Shown: positions 39,518-50,707, numbered from the stretch's first letter. The stretch: DNA of 64,000 nucleotides from Roseobacter sp. (GCA_024636495.1 JAGXGZ010000006.1:36187-100186), one strand, 5' to 3'. Notes: a model not told the origin generated them from the sequence alone. Made by a program: numbers and translations.

Positions 39518-41338
39518 CTATTCAACGGTGACCGATTTGGCGAGGTTCCGCGGCTGGTCGACGTCAGTGCCCTTTGCGATAGCGGTGTGATAGGCCAGCA
39601 GCTGGGCTGGAACCGCGTAGAGGATGGGGGCGAGCGCATCGGCCACTGGGGGCATTTCGATCTGCGCCCATGTGCCTTCGGAAGCTTCGTCCAGCCCCGA
39701 GCGGTCAGAGATCAGGATGACTTTGCCCTTGCGTGCCATCACCTCTTGCATGTTGCTGACGGTCTTGTCGAACAGGGCGTCCTTTGGGGCCATGACGACC
39801 ACGGGAACGTTTTCGTCGATCAGCGCAATGGGGCCATGTTTAAGCTCACCCGATGCATAAGCTTCGGCGTGTATATAGCTGATTTCTTTAAGTTTTAACG
39901 CGCCTTCAAGAGCGAGAGGAAACATCGCGCCACGGCCCAGAAACAAGACGTCACGGGCCGAGGAAAGCTTGTAAGCGGCATCGCGGATCGCGGTGTTCTG
40001 TTCAAGTGCTGTGTTCAACAAGGACGGCATTGCCCGCAAGCCCGAGATGTAATCGGCCAGTTGATCCTTGTCGATCACACCACGGTCAAAGGCGGCTTTG
40101 AGCACCATCAAGAACAGGACGGTCAGCTGGCAGGTGAAAGCTTTGGTCGATGCGACACCGACCTCGACACCGGCGTGGATCGGCAGAACCAGATCGCTTT
40201 CGCGAGCAATCGACGATTCCGTGACGTTGACGACCGCGGCGATCTTATCGGTCTTGCCCTGACAATAGCGCAGGGCTGCCAATGTATCTGCCGTCTCACC
40301 GGATTGGCTGACAAACAGTGCCAGTGTGCGGGCGGAAACGGGTGGCTCACGGTAGCGGAATTCTGATGCGAAATCGACCTCGACGGGCAGGCGGGTGATC
40401 TGCTCGAACCAGTATTTGGCTGTTAGGCAGGCATAATAGGCCGTGCCGCAAGCGACCATGGTGATCCGGTCGAAGGCGGTGAAATCAAGGCCGGGGTCCG
40501 GCAGGGTGATCTCGCCCTTGGCATTCACGTAATGGCCTAGTGCCTCGCCGATGACGCCGGGCTGTTCGGCGATTTCCTTGGCCATGAAGTGTTTATGACC
40601 TGCCTTGTCGACGCGCGTCGTTTCAAGGCTGATTGTCTTGATGGCGCGGGTGACGGCATCCCCATTGGCGTTGAAGATTTCAACGGAACTGCGGGTCAGA
40701 ATCGCGCGGTCGCCTTCCTCAAGATAGGTGATCCGGCTGGTCATGGGGGAGAGGGCGATGGCATCGCTGCCCAGGTACATCTCGTTGTCGCCATAGCCAA
40801 CGGCAAGCGGCGCGCCTTTGCGGGCCCCGATCATCAGATCATCTTCACCGTCGAAAAGAAAAGCCAGCGCAAAAGCACCGTGCAGACGCGACAACGTCTT
40901 GGTCGCGGCATCAACCGGGCCAAGGCCCTGCGCCATATACTGCTGGGTCAGCAAGGCAACGGTTTCAGTGTCGGTCTCGGTGACGAACTCGGCACCATTT
41001 GCTGTGAGTTCAGCACGCAATTCACGAAAGTTTTCGATGATACCATTGTGCACAACGGCGACGGGGCCCGCCTGATGGGGGTGCGCATTCGTGACCGAAG
41101 GCGCACCGTGAGTCGCCCAACGGGTGTGACCGATGCCTGATTTTCCGGCCAGCGGCTCGTGAACCAGCAGATCGGACAGGTTGACCAATTTCCCAACAGC
41201 ACGGCGGCGGGCCAGACGGCCTTCGTGGATGGTTGCAATTCCGGCGCTGTCATAACCGCGATATTCCAGACGTTTCAGCGCTTCGACAAGGATCGGCGCG
41301 ACTTCATGCTGTCCAAGGACCCCGACAATACCGCACAT
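39518..41338 (-). CDS. glmS: glutamine--fructose-6-phosphate aminotransferase (isomerizing)
   Basis: MCGIVGVLGQHEVAPILVEALKRLEYRGYDSAGIAT; full two-SIS-domain length, ends NLAKSVTVE. Confidence 0.97.
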   Translation of the reverse strand: MCGIVGVLGQHEVAPILVEALKRLEYRGYDSAGIATIHEGRLARRRAVGKLVNLSDLLVHEPLAGKSGIGHTRWATHGAPSVTNAHPHQAGPVAVVHNGIIENFRELRAELTANGAEFVTETDTETVALLTQQYMAQGLGPVDAATKTLSRLHGAFALAFLFDGEDDLMIGARKGAPLAVGYGDNEMYLGSDAIALSPMTSRITYLEEGDRAILTRSSVEIFNANGDAVTRAIKTISLETTRVDKAGHKHFMAKEIAEQPGVIGEALGHYVNAKGEITLPDPGLDFTAFDRITMVACGTAYYACLTAKYWFEQITRLPVEVDFASEFRYREPPVSARTLALFVSQSGETADTLAALRYCQGKTDKIAAVVNVTESSIARESDLVLPIHAGVEVGVASTKAFTCQLTVLFLMVLKAAFDRGVIDKDQLADYISGLRAMPSLLNTALEQNTAIRDAAYKLSSARDVLFLGRGAMFPLALEGALKLKEISYIHAEAYASGELKHGPIALIDENVPVVVMAPKDALFDKTVSNMQEVMARKGKVILISDRSGLDEASEGTWAQIEMPPVADALAPILYAVPAQLLAYHTAIAKGTDVDQPRNLAKSVTVE

Positions 41339-41340
41339 AA

Positions 41341-42693
41341 TTAGCTGCCTCTCTGCTGTTTAGCCTTCTTGGCCTTTAATATTTCGAACAATTTGCGCGC
41401 CATGCCAGGTTTTTCGACCTGTGGCGCCCGTGCCAGTGCCAACGCGTCGGCTTCGACGTCTGACGTGATGACAGAGCCAGACCCGGTCATCGCGCCATTG
41501 CCGATATGGACGGGTGCAACCAGCATAGTATTCGACCCGATAAAGACGTTTGACCCGATATGGGTGTGGTGCTTCATCACGCCGTCATAATTGCAGGTAA
41601 TCGTGCCGGCCCCGATGTTGGTCTTGGCCCCGATTGTCGCGTCGCCGATATAGCTGAGATGGTTAATCTTGGCCCCTTCCGCGATCTGCGCGTTTTTCAC
41701 TTCGACAAAATTGCCGATGCGCACGTCTTCTGAAAGTTCGGTACCGGGGCGCAACCGCGCGTACGGCCCGATGATGCCGCCGCGTGCGACATGGCAGCCT
41801 TCAAGATGACTGAATGCCCGGATTGTGGCGCCAGTCTCGATTGTTACGCCGGGGCCAAAAACCACGTTCGGCTCGATCACGGTGTCGCGGCCCACATACG
41901 TGTCGCGGGCAAAATAGACTGTCTCGGGGGCCATCAAGGTCACGCCGTTCTCAAGCATGGCTGCACGGGTGCGGGTTTGGAACGCCGCATCAGCAGCAGC
42001 CAGATCGGCCCGAGAATTCACACCAATCGTTTCAGCTTCGTCACATGAAACGGCAGTAGCTTTCAGACCGCGCGCACGGGCGATTCCGATGATGTCGGTC
42101 AGATAATATTCCCCGGACGCGTTATCGTTTCCGACTGCATCAATCAGGGTGAACAAAACGTCTGACTTGCAGGCAATAACACCACTGTTACAAAGGGTTA
42201 TGTCGCGCTCTTGATCTGATGCATCTTTGAACTCTACGATGCGTTCAAGGCTGTCACCTTGCACCACCAAACGGCCATAGCGGCCTGGATCGGCGGCCTC
42301 GAACCCCAGTACGACCACATCAGAATCTGTCAGCGCTGCGCACATCGCCTCAAGTGTTTCGGGCTGCACAAAAGGGGTGTCGCCATAAAGCACGATGGCC
42401 GTGCCGTCAAAATCTGCCAACGCCTCACGGGCTTGGGCCACGGCATGGGCCGTTCCCAGCTGTTCTTCCTGAACGACAACCTGTGCCTCTTCGTCAAAGT
42501 CTTGCGCCGCGTCCCGGACAAGGTCGGCCCCGTGGCCTGCGACAACGACAATGCGCGATGGGCTTAACGTCGCACCGGACGCCATCGCGTGTTCCAGCAA
42601 AGGGGCCTGTGCAACTGTATGCAAAACCTTGGGTAAATCCGATTGCATCCGCGTGCCTTTGCCTGCGGCCAAAAGGATCAGTGCAACTTCCAT
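41341..42693 (-). CDS. glmU: bifunctional UDP-N-acetylglucosamine diphosphorylase / glucosamine-1-P N-acetyltransferase
   Basis: LAAGKGTRMQSDLPKVLH; hexapeptide-repeat C-terminus (IGAKTNIGAGTITCNYDGVMKHHTHIGSNVFIGSNTMLVAPV). Confidence 0.97.
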   Translation of the reverse strand: MEVALILLAAGKGTRMQSDLPKVLHTVAQAPLLEHAMASGATLSPSRIVVVAGHGADLVRDAAQDFDEEAQVVVQEEQLGTAHAVAQAREALADFDGTAIVLYGDTPFVQPETLEAMCAALTDSDVVVLGFEAADPGRYGRLVVQGDSLERIVEFKDASDQERDITLCNSGVIACKSDVLFTLIDAVGNDNASGEYYLTDIIGIARARGLKATAVSCDEAETIGVNSRADLAAADAAFQTRTRAAMLENGVTLMAPETVYFARDTYVGRDTVIEPNVVFGPGVTIETGATIRAFSHLEGCHVARGGIIGPYARLRPGTELSEDVRIGNFVEVKNAQIAEGAKINHLSYIGDATIGAKTNIGAGTITCNYDGVMKHHTHIGSNVFIGSNTMLVAPVHIGNGAMTGSGSVITSDVEADALALARAPQVEKPGMARKLFEILKAKKAKQQRGS

Positions 42694-42811
42694 GAAAAAT
42701 CTCTTTAATAAACTGGTTTAGCCTCTCTTTACCTTGTTCGCGTTTCTGCGCAAGGCTAGTGGCCATCAAAGAAGATTTCGGCCTGCAACAACACTAAGCA
42801 AAGGAGCGCCG

Positions 42812-43483
42812 ATGAAAACGGTTGTATTCGATCTGGACGGCACATTGGCAGACACAAGCGGTGATCTGATCGCGGCGGCCAATGCGTGTTTTCGGGACAT
42901 GGGCGAAGGCAATTTGTTGGATGCAGCGCAAGACGCGGGCACAGCGCTCAAGGGTGGGCGGGCGATGTTGCGGCTGGGGATGGAACGGATTGGCAGGTCA
43001 CATGATGATGCGCTGATCGACCAGTATTACCCCGTGCTGCTTCAGGCATACGCGCAGGATATCGATACGCATACTGTTTTGTACCCAGGTGCGATGGACG
43101 CAGTCGAGGCGTTGAAAATTGGTGGCTACCGGGTTGCGATCTGTACAAACAAACCCGAAGGTCTGGCGCACACTTTGCTCACGCGTCTGGGGGTGCGCGA
43201 TCTGTTTGGCGCGATGTTGGGTGCCGACAGTCTGGACGTGCGCAAACCCGACCCCGAGCATCTGTTCGAGACAGCGCGCCGCGCGGGCGGAGACCCTGCG
43301 CAATGTTGTCTTGTCGGCGACACCAATACCGACCGCAAAACCGCTGCTGCGGCGGGGGTGCCGTGCATTCTGGTCACCTTTGGTCCGTCGGGCGAGGATA
43401 TGGCCGCTTTGAGCCCGGAAGCCCTGCTGGAAGACTATGCGCATTTGCCTGTCTTGGTGCCAACGCTGATCGGGGCACCGTAG
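42812..43483 (+). CDS. gph: phosphoglycolate phosphatase-like HAD hydrolase
   Basis: MKTVVFDLDGTLADTSGDLIAAAN; ICTNKPEGLAHTLL; CCLVGDTNTDRKTAAAAGVP. Start at ATG 42812. Confidence 0.88.
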   Translation: MKTVVFDLDGTLADTSGDLIAAANACFRDMGEGNLLDAAQDAGTALKGGRAMLRLGMERIGRSHDDALIDQYYPVLLQAYAQDIDTHTVLYPGAMDAVEALKIGGYRVAICTNKPEGLAHTLLTRLGVRDLFGAMLGADSLDVRKPDPEHLFETARRAGGDPAQCCLVGDTNTDRKTAAAAGVPCILVTFGPSGEDMAALSPEALLEDYAHLPVLVPTLIGAP

Positions 43484-43484
43484 C

Positions 43485-44681
43485 GTGGTGGATATCTTTA
43501 AAGGCAGCTTTACCCAACAGGATCCGATCCCCGAAGACGCGATCGAAGCTGCCGTCGCCGTGATGCGCCACGGGCGCTTGCACCGCTACAACACAGCTGG
43601 GGACGAGATTGCCGAAACGGCGCTGCTGGAGCAGGAGTTTGCCGGTTCGGTCGGGGCAAAATACTGTCTTGCCGTGGCTTCGGGCGGCTATGCGATGGCC
43701 ACTGCCTTGCGGGCCGTGGGCGTGAAAGCCGGCGACAAGGTTCTGTCAAACGCTTTTACCTTGGCACCGGTGCCCGGTGCGATTGCTGCTGTGGGGGCGC
43801 AGCCGATATTTGTGGATGTTACCGATGGCTTGGTGATTGATTTGGAGGATTTGAAGTCCAAACTGCATCACGCGCAGGTATTATTGTTGAGCCACATGCG
43901 CGGCCATATCTGCGACATGGACGCATTGATGGAGATGTGTGCCGCTGCGGGTGTCACCGTGATCGAGGATTGCGCGCATACCATGGGGGCCGCGTGGAAC
44001 GGCGTGCCGTCAGGGCGCCACGGCACCGTCGGGTGTTATTCCTGTCAGACCTACAAACATATCAACGCTGGCGAGGGCGGCTTTCTGGTCACGGATGACC
44101 CGCAGATTGCGGCACGGGCGATCATGCTGTCAGGGTCTTACATGCTTTATGGCAAGCATCTTGCTGGACCGCCGCCAGAGGCTTTTACCGATATCCGCTA
44201 TGACACGCCCAATATTTCGGGGCGCATGGATAATTTGCGCGCAGCGATTTTGCGTCCGCAACTGCGCAACCTTGCAGATCAGGTCGCGCGCTGGAACGCG
44301 CGTTACGCCGCGCTGGAAGACGGTTTGCGCAACACACCCGGCCTGAGTGTCATCGACCGCGCGCCCCAAGAAAGCATCGTCGGCTCTTCCATCCAGTTTC
44401 TGCTGAAGGGCTGGGGGGCACGCCGGGTACAAGAGGCATTGTCGCGCTGTCTGGCCCGGGGGGTTGAGCTGAAATGGTTCGGCGCACGTGAACCCGTGGG
44501 CTTTACCAGCCGCTATGACAGTTGGAGGTATGCCCCCTCAGCCCCGCTGCCAAATAGCGATGCGGTGCTGTCGGGACTGATTGATATGCGCGTGCCACTG
44601 ACGTTTTCGCTGGACGATTGCCGCTTGATTGCGCGGATCATTCGCGAAGAAGTCGGCGCGGTTTATCAAAGTGCGCCATAA
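43485..44681 (+). CDS. DegT/DnrJ/EryC1/StrS family aminotransferase
   Basis: GVKAGDKVLSNAFTLAPVPGAI; VIEDCAHTMGA; YSCQTYKHINAGEGG (PLP-Lys). GTG start 1 nt after the gph stop. Confidence 0.88.
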   Translation: MVDIFKGSFTQQDPIPEDAIEAAVAVMRHGRLHRYNTAGDEIAETALLEQEFAGSVGAKYCLAVASGGYAMATALRAVGVKAGDKVLSNAFTLAPVPGAIAAVGAQPIFVDVTDGLVIDLEDLKSKLHHAQVLLLSHMRGHICDMDALMEMCAAAGVTVIEDCAHTMGAAWNGVPSGRHGTVGCYSCQTYKHINAGEGGFLVTDDPQIAARAIMLSGSYMLYGKHLAGPPPEAFTDIRYDTPNISGRMDNLRAAILRPQLRNLADQVARWNARYAALEDGLRNTPGLSVIDRAPQESIVGSSIQFLLKGWGARRVQEALSRCLARGVELKWFGAREPVGFTSRYDSWRYAPSAPLPNSDAVLSGLIDMRVPLTFSLDDCRLIARIIREEVGAVYQSAP

Positions 44682-44711
44682 AAAAGGGGCGCATCAGGTG
44701 CGCCCCTTTTT
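44681..44711. terminator. bidirectional rho-independent terminator between convergent genes
   Basis: AAAAAGGGGCGCA-tcagg-TGCGCCCCTTTTT, 13-bp perfect stem. Confidence 0.95.
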
Positions 44712-44727
44712 GTTGAAACTCTGCCGA

Positions 44728-45198
44728 TTAAAACCGGATAACACCGTGGTCGCCAATATCAGGCTTTTCCTTGGTGATATTGGCTTTTGCGATCTCGTAA
44801 AGAAATGACATGCTGCCGCCTGTTGCCCAGACCTCGGCCTCGGTCATGTCAAAACGGACAAGCTGGATATCATCATCCTTGCGGCCGTCTTCGAACCACG
44901 CTGACGCGACGGCGGACCACAATTCATCAAGCTTTGCAGGATCGGTTACTGCCTGCACCCGCCCATCGATCCGCGCATAAAGGCTCTCGTTGGTCGAGCT
45001 GATCAGGTATTCCGCTGCAGCCCCTGTTTGTGCTGATTGCGCCAGATCCGTGCCGGTGGCTGTGATAAACCACAGCGCGTTTGCATCGCGGTCTACGTAA
45101 TGGCTCATCGGGACGGCGCGACCGCCGTCAGTGGCCAGCATGCCGGCGCGGGTATCTTCCAGACGGTCCCAGAATTCTTTTTTCAATGAATCGCTCAT
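44728..45198 (-). CDS. pyridoxamine 5'-phosphate oxidase family (general-stress FMN-binding split barrel) protein
   Basis: KKEFWDRLEDTRAGMLATDGGRAVPMSHYVDRDANALWFITATGTDLA; start at MSDSLKK (45198). Confidence 0.85.
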   Translation of the reverse strand: MSDSLKKEFWDRLEDTRAGMLATDGGRAVPMSHYVDRDANALWFITATGTDLAQSAQTGAAAEYLISSTNESLYARIDGRVQAVTDPAKLDELWSAVASAWFEDGRKDDDIQLVRFDMTEAEVWATGGSMSFLYEIAKANITKEKPDIGDHGVIRF

Positions 45199-45276
45199 AA
45201 CTGATAGTCCCCTTATTTTGGTTTCACAGCCCAACGATCCCGCGCCGCTTCGGGTTCCAGCCGGGCTTGGATTTGC

Positions 45277-45320
45277 TTGACGTGGTCTTTGAACGGTGTA
45301 AAGTAATGAACAACTGTTCA
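45277..45320 (+). promoter_or_regulatory. putative ivd promoter with overlapping operator palindrome
   Basis: TTGACG (45277-45282), 16-nt spacer, TAAAGT (45299-45304), then TGAACA-ac-TGTTCA (45307-45320). Confidence 0.5.
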
Positions 45321-45340
45321 ATAAACTCTGGGAGGGGTGA

Positions 45341-46504
45341 ATGTTCAACGCCAGCATGAAATTCGATTTGGGCGAGGATGTTAACGATCTGCGCGATATG
45401 GTGCACCGTTGGGCGCAAGAGCGCGTCAAGCCGATGGCCGCTGATATCGACCTTAAAAACGAGTTCCCGCCAGAACTTTGGGAAGAAATGGGCAGCCTTG
45501 GCCTACTTGGCATGACGGTCGCGGAAGAATACGGCGGCACTGGCATGAACTACCTTGCCCACACCATCGCGGTCGAAGAAATCGCGCGGGCCTCGGCTTC
45601 GGTCTCCCTGTCTTATGGCGCGCATTCCAACCTGTGCACCAACCAGATCAGCCTCAATGGCACGGCGGAGCAGAAGGCGAAATTCCTGCCGGGGCTGTGT
45701 TCCGGCACCCATGTGGGCGCGCTGGCGATGTCCGAACCATCAGCAGGCAGCGACGTGGTGTCGATGAAACTCCGCGCGGAAAAGCGTAATGATCACTACC
45801 GTTTGTCCGGCAATAAATACTGGATCACCAATGGCCCGGACGCCGATACGCTGGTGGTCTATGCCAAGACCGATCCTGATGCGGGATCAAAAGGGATCAC
45901 TGCATTCCTGATCGAAAAGTCCATGAAGGGTTTTTCCACTGGCCCGCATTTCGACAAGCTGGGGATGCGTGGATCAAACACCGCCGAGCTGATTTTTGAC
46001 GATGTCGAAGTGCCGTTTGAAAATGTCTTGGGCGAAGAGGGGCGCGGCGTGCGTGTCCTAATGTCTGGCCTCGATTACGAACGTGTGGTGCTGGCGGGCA
46101 TCGGGCTTGGCATCATGGCCGCCTGTCTCGACGAAATCATGCCCTACATGGCCGAGCGCAAGCAATTCGGCCAGCCCATTGGTAGCTTCCAGCTGATGCA
46201 GGGCAAGATGGCGGATATGTACACCGCGATGAATTCCGCCCGCGCTTATGTCTACGAGGTCGCTAAAGCCTGCGATCGCGGTGATGTCACCCGCGCGGAT
46301 GCTGCGGCCTGCTGTCTTTATGCGAGCGAGGAAGCAATGAAACAGGCGCATCAGGCGGTCCAAGCGATGGGTGGGGCGGGCTATCTGTCGGACAACCCTG
46401 TGGGGCGTATTTTCCGCGACGCCAAGCTGATGGAGATCGGGGCAGGCACCTCTGAAATCCGCCGCATGCTGGTGGGCCGCGAGATGATGGGATCAATGGC
46501 GTGA
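45341..46504 (+). CDS. ivd: isovaleryl-CoA dehydrogenase
   Basis: Acyl-CoA dehydrogenase signatures ([76 protein letters not shown]) within a liu cluster. Confidence 0.93.
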   Translation: MFNASMKFDLGEDVNDLRDMVHRWAQERVKPMAADIDLKNEFPPELWEEMGSLGLLGMTVAEEYGGTGMNYLAHTIAVEEIARASASVSLSYGAHSNLCTNQISLNGTAEQKAKFLPGLCSGTHVGALAMSEPSAGSDVVSMKLRAEKRNDHYRLSGNKYWITNGPDADTLVVYAKTDPDAGSKGITAFLIEKSMKGFSTGPHFDKLGMRGSNTAELIFDDVEVPFENVLGEEGRGVRVLMSGLDYERVVLAGIGLGIMAACLDEIMPYMAERKQFGQPIGSFQLMQGKMADMYTAMNSARAYVYEVAKACDRGDVTRADAAACCLYASEEAMKQAHQAVQAMGGAGYLSDNPVGRIFRDAKLMEIGAGTSEIRRMLVGREMMGSMA

Positions 46505-46995
46505 TCCGCTTTGCTTGCGCCTTGGCGCTGCTGTCAGGGCCTGCACTGGCGCAGGATTTGAACTACAGCGACGCCGCTACCCAGATGTGTCTTGAGGACG
46601 CAGAGGATTTCTCGGATCGCCTGACCTGCGCGGGGGCCTCGGCAGGGGAGTGTATGGAGGAAACTCCCGGTGGTGACAGCACGGCGGGCATGGTCGGCTG
46701 TCTGGACCGCGAATTGGCGTTCTGGGATGATCAGCTGAATTATTTCTACGGCGAGGCAATGACGGCGGCCAAACAGTTGGACGCCGACCGCCCGTCGGAC
46801 ATGCAAAACCAACTCGGATCGGCCGCAGCCTTGCGCGAGATGCAGCGCGCCTGGATCCCGTTCCGCGACAAGTCCTGTGCCTATGAGGCATCGCTTTGGG
46901 GTGGCGGCACAGGGCAGGGACCGGCTGCACTCAGTTGTTTACTGGACCAGACGGCGCGGCAAGCCCTCACCTTGTCGCCACCTGAAAACGGATGA
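46501..46995 (+). CDS. secreted LprI-like (DUF1311) protein
   Basis: Signal peptide; [37 protein letters not shown] typical DUF1311; GTG start overlaps the ivd stop. Confidence 0.8.
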   Translation: MIRFACALALLSGPALAQDLNYSDAATQMCLEDAEDFSDRLTCAGASAGECMEETPGGDSTAGMVGCLDRELAFWDDQLNYFYGEAMTAAKQLDADRPSDMQNQLGSAAALREMQRAWIPFRDKSCAYEASLWGGGTGQGPAALSCLLDQTARQALTLSPPENG

Positions 46996-48518
46996 CGCCC
47001 CCGCTTCCAGGGCTGGATGCGCAGGGCGCTTGGGACATTCCTGCGCGGCTGAATATGGCGGCGCAATGTTTGGCGCAGGATGCGGGGCGGATCGCGATCA
47101 TTGACCTCACAGGTGATGCGCGGCGCAATGTCAGCTATGGCGAATTGGCTGACATGGCAGACGCCTTGACGCGGGCGTTGCTGGCGCGGGTCCGGCGCGG
47201 TGACCGAGTTGGTGTGCTGCTGTCGCAATCGCCATGGTGTGCTGCGGCGCATCTGGCAATCTGGAAAATGGGCGCGATTTCAGTGCCTTTGTTCAAGCTC
47301 TTCAAGCAGGATGCATTGAAATCCCGCGTGCAGGACGCGGACATCACCCTTGTTCTGACCGATGCCGAAGGGCGCGACCTGTTGGGCGATCTGGCGGAAA
47401 GCTGGCTGGTGGATCAGGCAGGGGTCGCGGGCGATCCGGTCGGTTTTGCCGATACCGCGCCCGACGATCCGGCGGTGCTGATCTATACCTCGGGCACGAC
47501 GGGCAGCCCCAAGGGCGCGCTGCATGGGCACCGCATTCTGACCGGGCATCTGCCGGGAGTTGCGCTTAGCCACGATCTGCTGGGCCAACCCGGTGATTGC
47601 CTGTGGACCCCTGCCGATTGGGCGTGGATCGGTGGACTGTTCGATGTGCTGATGCCGGGGCTGGCCTTGGGCGTGCCTGTGGTCGCGGCACGGATGGCCA
47701 AGTTCGACACCGCCGATTGCACCCGCATCATCGCCGCAGGCAACGTGCGCAACGTCTTCTTTCCGCCCACCGCCCTGCGGATGCTCAAAGCAGCAGGGGC
47801 CAGCATCTCGGGCCTGCGCTCTGTCGCGTCTGGCGGAGAGCCTTTGGGCGCGGAAATGCTGGCATGGGGGCGGAATGCGTTTGGCCTGACGATAAACGAA
47901 TTCTATGGCCAGACCGAATGCAACATGATCGCGTCCAGCTGTGCAGCGACATTCCCCGCACAGCCCGGATGTATCGGCAAGGCGGTACCGGGGCACCAGC
48001 TTGCGGTGCTGGATGCGAGCGGAAACCCCACAGACGCCGAAGGCGACATTGCTGTGCGGCGGGGTTCAGCGGCGATGATGCTGGGGTATTGGCAACAAAC
48101 AGACGCAACGGCAGAAAAGTTCATAGGGGAGTGGATGCTTACCGGCGACCGCGGCGTTTGGAACGGCGACTATCTGCGCTTTGTGGGCCGCGAGGATGAC
48201 GTGATCACGTCCAGCGGCTACCGGATCGGGCCTGCCGAAATCGAGGATTGCCTGCTGACCCATCCTGGCGTGGCAACCTGCGGGGTCGTGGGCAAGGCAG
48301 ACGCCCTTCGGACTGAGATCGTAAAAGCTTATGTGGTGCGCAAACCGGGCAGCACGGTTGACTCTGAAACCTTGCAAACGTGGTGCAAGAACCGGTTGGC
48401 CAGCTATTCCTATCCCCGCGAAGTGACATTTCTGGACGCCTTGCCAATGACAGTGACGGGCAAGGTGATCCGCAAAGACCTAAAGGCGCTGTCGCGCACA
48501 GAAGTGGAGACATCCTGA
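46992..48518 (+). CDS. AMP-binding acyl-CoA synthetase
   Basis: [79 protein letters not shown]. Confidence 0.93.
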   Translation: MTPPLPGLDAQGAWDIPARLNMAAQCLAQDAGRIAIIDLTGDARRNVSYGELADMADALTRALLARVRRGDRVGVLLSQSPWCAAAHLAIWKMGAISVPLFKLFKQDALKSRVQDADITLVLTDAEGRDLLGDLAESWLVDQAGVAGDPVGFADTAPDDPAVLIYTSGTTGSPKGALHGHRILTGHLPGVALSHDLLGQPGDCLWTPADWAWIGGLFDVLMPGLALGVPVVAARMAKFDTADCTRIIAAGNVRNVFFPPTALRMLKAAGASISGLRSVASGGEPLGAEMLAWGRNAFGLTINEFYGQTECNMIASSCAATFPAQPGCIGKAVPGHQLAVLDASGNPTDAEGDIAVRRGSAAMMLGYWQQTDATAEKFIGEWMLTGDRGVWNGDYLRFVGREDDVITSSGYRIGPAEIEDCLLTHPGVATCGVVGKADALRTEIVKAYVVRKPGSTVDSETLQTWCKNRLASYSYPREVTFLDALPMTVTGKVIRKDLKALSRTEVETS

Positions 48519-48552
48519 TGCTCTTGACCACACAAATACCAAGGAGACACCC

Positions 48553-50157
48553 ATGAAGCTGACCTCTCAGGCGTTGCCGACTTCTGAAAGCTTCAAGGCA
48601 AACGAGGCCGCGCATCTGGATGCGCTGCAGACCATCCGCGCCGCAGCCGAGGCCGCAGCGGCGGGCGGCGGTGAGAAATCCCGCGTGCGCCATGAAAGCC
48701 GGGGCAAGATGTTGCCGCGCGAACGGGTGGCCAACCTGCTGGACCCCGGATCGCCGTTCCTTGAGGTGGGCGCGCTGGCGGCCCATGGGCTGTATGGCGG
48801 GGCTGCCCCTTGTGCGGGCGTGATCGCGGGTGTGGGGCAGGTGCATGGCATCGACTGCATGATTGTGTGCAACGACGCGACGGTCAAAGGCGGCACTTAC
48901 TTTCCGATGAGCGTCAAGAAACACCTGCGTGCCCAAGAGATCGCCGAGGAAAACCATCTGCCCTGCATCTATCTGGTCGATAGCGGCGGTGCGAACCTGC
49001 CCAATCAGGACGAAGTCTTTCCCGACCGCGATCATTTCGGCCGGATTTTCTATAACCAAGCGCGGATGAGCGGGAAAGGCATCCCCCAGATCGCCGTAGT
49101 GATGGGGTCTTGCACGGCGGGCGGGGCCTATGTGCCTGCGATGTCGGATGTGTCGATTATCGTCAAGGAACAGGGCACAATCTTTCTTGCCGGTCCGCCG
49201 CTGGTCAAGGCCGCGACAGGCGAGATCGTCACGGCAGAGGATCTGGGCGGCGGCGACGTGCACACCCGCCTTTCCGGTGTGGCCGATTATCTGGCCGAGG
49301 ACGACGCGCATGCGCTCGCACTCGCGCGCCGTGCGGTGGCGGGGCTGAACCGCGCCAAACCTGCAAATGTGCAATGGCAACCCAGTGAAGAGCCTGCCTA
49401 TGATCCGTCGGAATTGCTGGGCGTCGTGCCTGCCGATCTGCGCACGCCTTACGACATCCGCGAGGTGATTATGCGGCTGGTCGATGGCAGCCGCTTTGAC
49501 GAATTCAAAGGCCGCTTTGGCGAGACGCTGGTTTGCGGCTTTGCCCATGTCAAAGGCTGCCCCGTGGGGATCATCGCCAACAACGGTGTGTTGTTTTCGG
49601 AGTCCGCCCAGAAGGGCGCGCATTTCGTCGAGCTGTGTTCGCAGCGCAAAATTCCGCTGGTGTTTTTGCAAAACATTACCGGGTTTATGGTGGGGCGCAA
49701 ATACGAGAACGAAGGGATCGCGCGGCATGGGGCCAAGATGGTGACGGCCGTGGCCTCGACCAATGTGCCCAAGATCACCATGCTGGTGGGCGGGTCCTTT
49801 GGGGCGGGCAATTACGGCATGGCGGGGCGGGCCTATAGCCCGCGGTTTATGTGGACATGGCCCAATTCGCGCATATCCGTGATGGGCGGCGCGCAGGCGG
49901 CGGGGGTGTTGGCGACTGTGAAACGCGACGCGATTGAGCGCGCGGGCGAGAGTTGGTCGGCTGAGGATGAGGCGGCCTTCAAGCAGCCCACGATTGATAT
50001 GTTCGAGGAACAGTCCCATCCCCTATACGCATCGGCGCGCTTGTGGGACGATGGCGTTATCGACCCCCGCCACAGCCGCGATGTGCTGTCGCTGTCGCTT
50101 AAGGCCAGCCTGAATGCCCCGATTGAGGACACACGCTTTGGCGTGTTCCGGATGTAA
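48553..50157 (+). CDS. methylcrotonoyl-CoA carboxylase beta (carboxyltransferase) subunit
   Basis: [71 protein letters not shown]. Confidence 0.95.
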   Translation: MKLTSQALPTSESFKANEAAHLDALQTIRAAAEAAAAGGGEKSRVRHESRGKMLPRERVANLLDPGSPFLEVGALAAHGLYGGAAPCAGVIAGVGQVHGIDCMIVCNDATVKGGTYFPMSVKKHLRAQEIAEENHLPCIYLVDSGGANLPNQDEVFPDRDHFGRIFYNQARMSGKGIPQIAVVMGSCTAGGAYVPAMSDVSIIVKEQGTIFLAGPPLVKAATGEIVTAEDLGGGDVHTRLSGVADYLAEDDAHALALARRAVAGLNRAKPANVQWQPSEEPAYDPSELLGVVPADLRTPYDIREVIMRLVDGSRFDEFKGRFGETLVCGFAHVKGCPVGIIANNGVLFSESAQKGAHFVELCSQRKIPLVFLQNITGFMVGRKYENEGIARHGAKMVTAVASTNVPKITMLVGGSFGAGNYGMAGRAYSPRFMWTWPNSRISVMGGAQAAGVLATVKRDAIERAGESWSAEDEAAFKQPTIDMFEEQSHPLYASARLWDDGVIDPRHSRDVLSLSLKASLNAPIEDTRFGVFRM

Positions 50158-50167
50158 GGAGATCGCC

Positions 50168-50584
50168 ATGACACAAACACTGCAAGAGATCGTTGACGCC
50201 AACCCAGATGCGGAGACTTTCCGCTTTGGTGACAGCTCGCGGTTATGCGCCGAAATCCTCGCGCTGGTACGCAGCGGCCACAAGACCGCTACTTGCGAAG
50301 CGGCGTCGGCTTACGGGGCAGGCGGGGATGCCTATCCAGAGGTTGGCCGGCGCGATATTGCGCTGAATTGGGACGGAACACCTGCACTGATGATCGAAAC
50401 GGTTGAGGTTTCGACGCGTCGCTTCAACGAAATGGATGCAGAATTGGTCGCCGCCCAAGGCGAGTTTCGCGATCTCGAGCACTGGCGGGGCGCCTATGAA
50501 GCCTATTTTCGCCGCAATGGCGGGTTTGAGCCGGATATGAAGCTGATGTGCGAGCGCTTTAAAGTGATCGAGGATTACGCGTGA
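50168..50584 (+). CDS. ASCH domain protein
   Basis: AEILALVRSGHKTATCEAASAYGAGGDAYPEVGRRDIALNWDGTPALMIETVEVSTRRFNEM; start at MTQTLQE. Confidence 0.8.
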   Translation: MTQTLQEIVDANPDAETFRFGDSSRLCAEILALVRSGHKTATCEAASAYGAGGDAYPEVGRRDIALNWDGTPALMIETVEVSTRRFNEMDAELVAAQGEFRDLEHWRGAYEAYFRRNGGFEPDMKLMCERFKVIEDYA

Positions 50585-50635
50585 TGGGGCATGATGCTTT
50601 GAACGCGCGGCATCCTTACCTTGGCTTGGGAGCAG

Positions 50636-50686
50636 ATGGGGGCCAGCCCTCACACCCCCGGAGTTTATTTGGCAAAATGAAAATGG
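50636..50686 (+). repeat. dispersed hairpin+tail repeat, copy C
   Basis: ATGGGGGCCAGCCCTCACACCCCCGGAGTTTATTTGGCAAAATGAAAATGG. Confidence 0.75.
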
Positions 50687-50707
50687 AATGGTCGATAGGA
50701 GTGGCGC

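Noticed and set aside
48205-50019. 604-aa minus-strand ORF
   Set aside because: Antisense to methylcrotonoyl-CoA carboxylase beta and the acyl-CoA synthetase end; shadow ORF.
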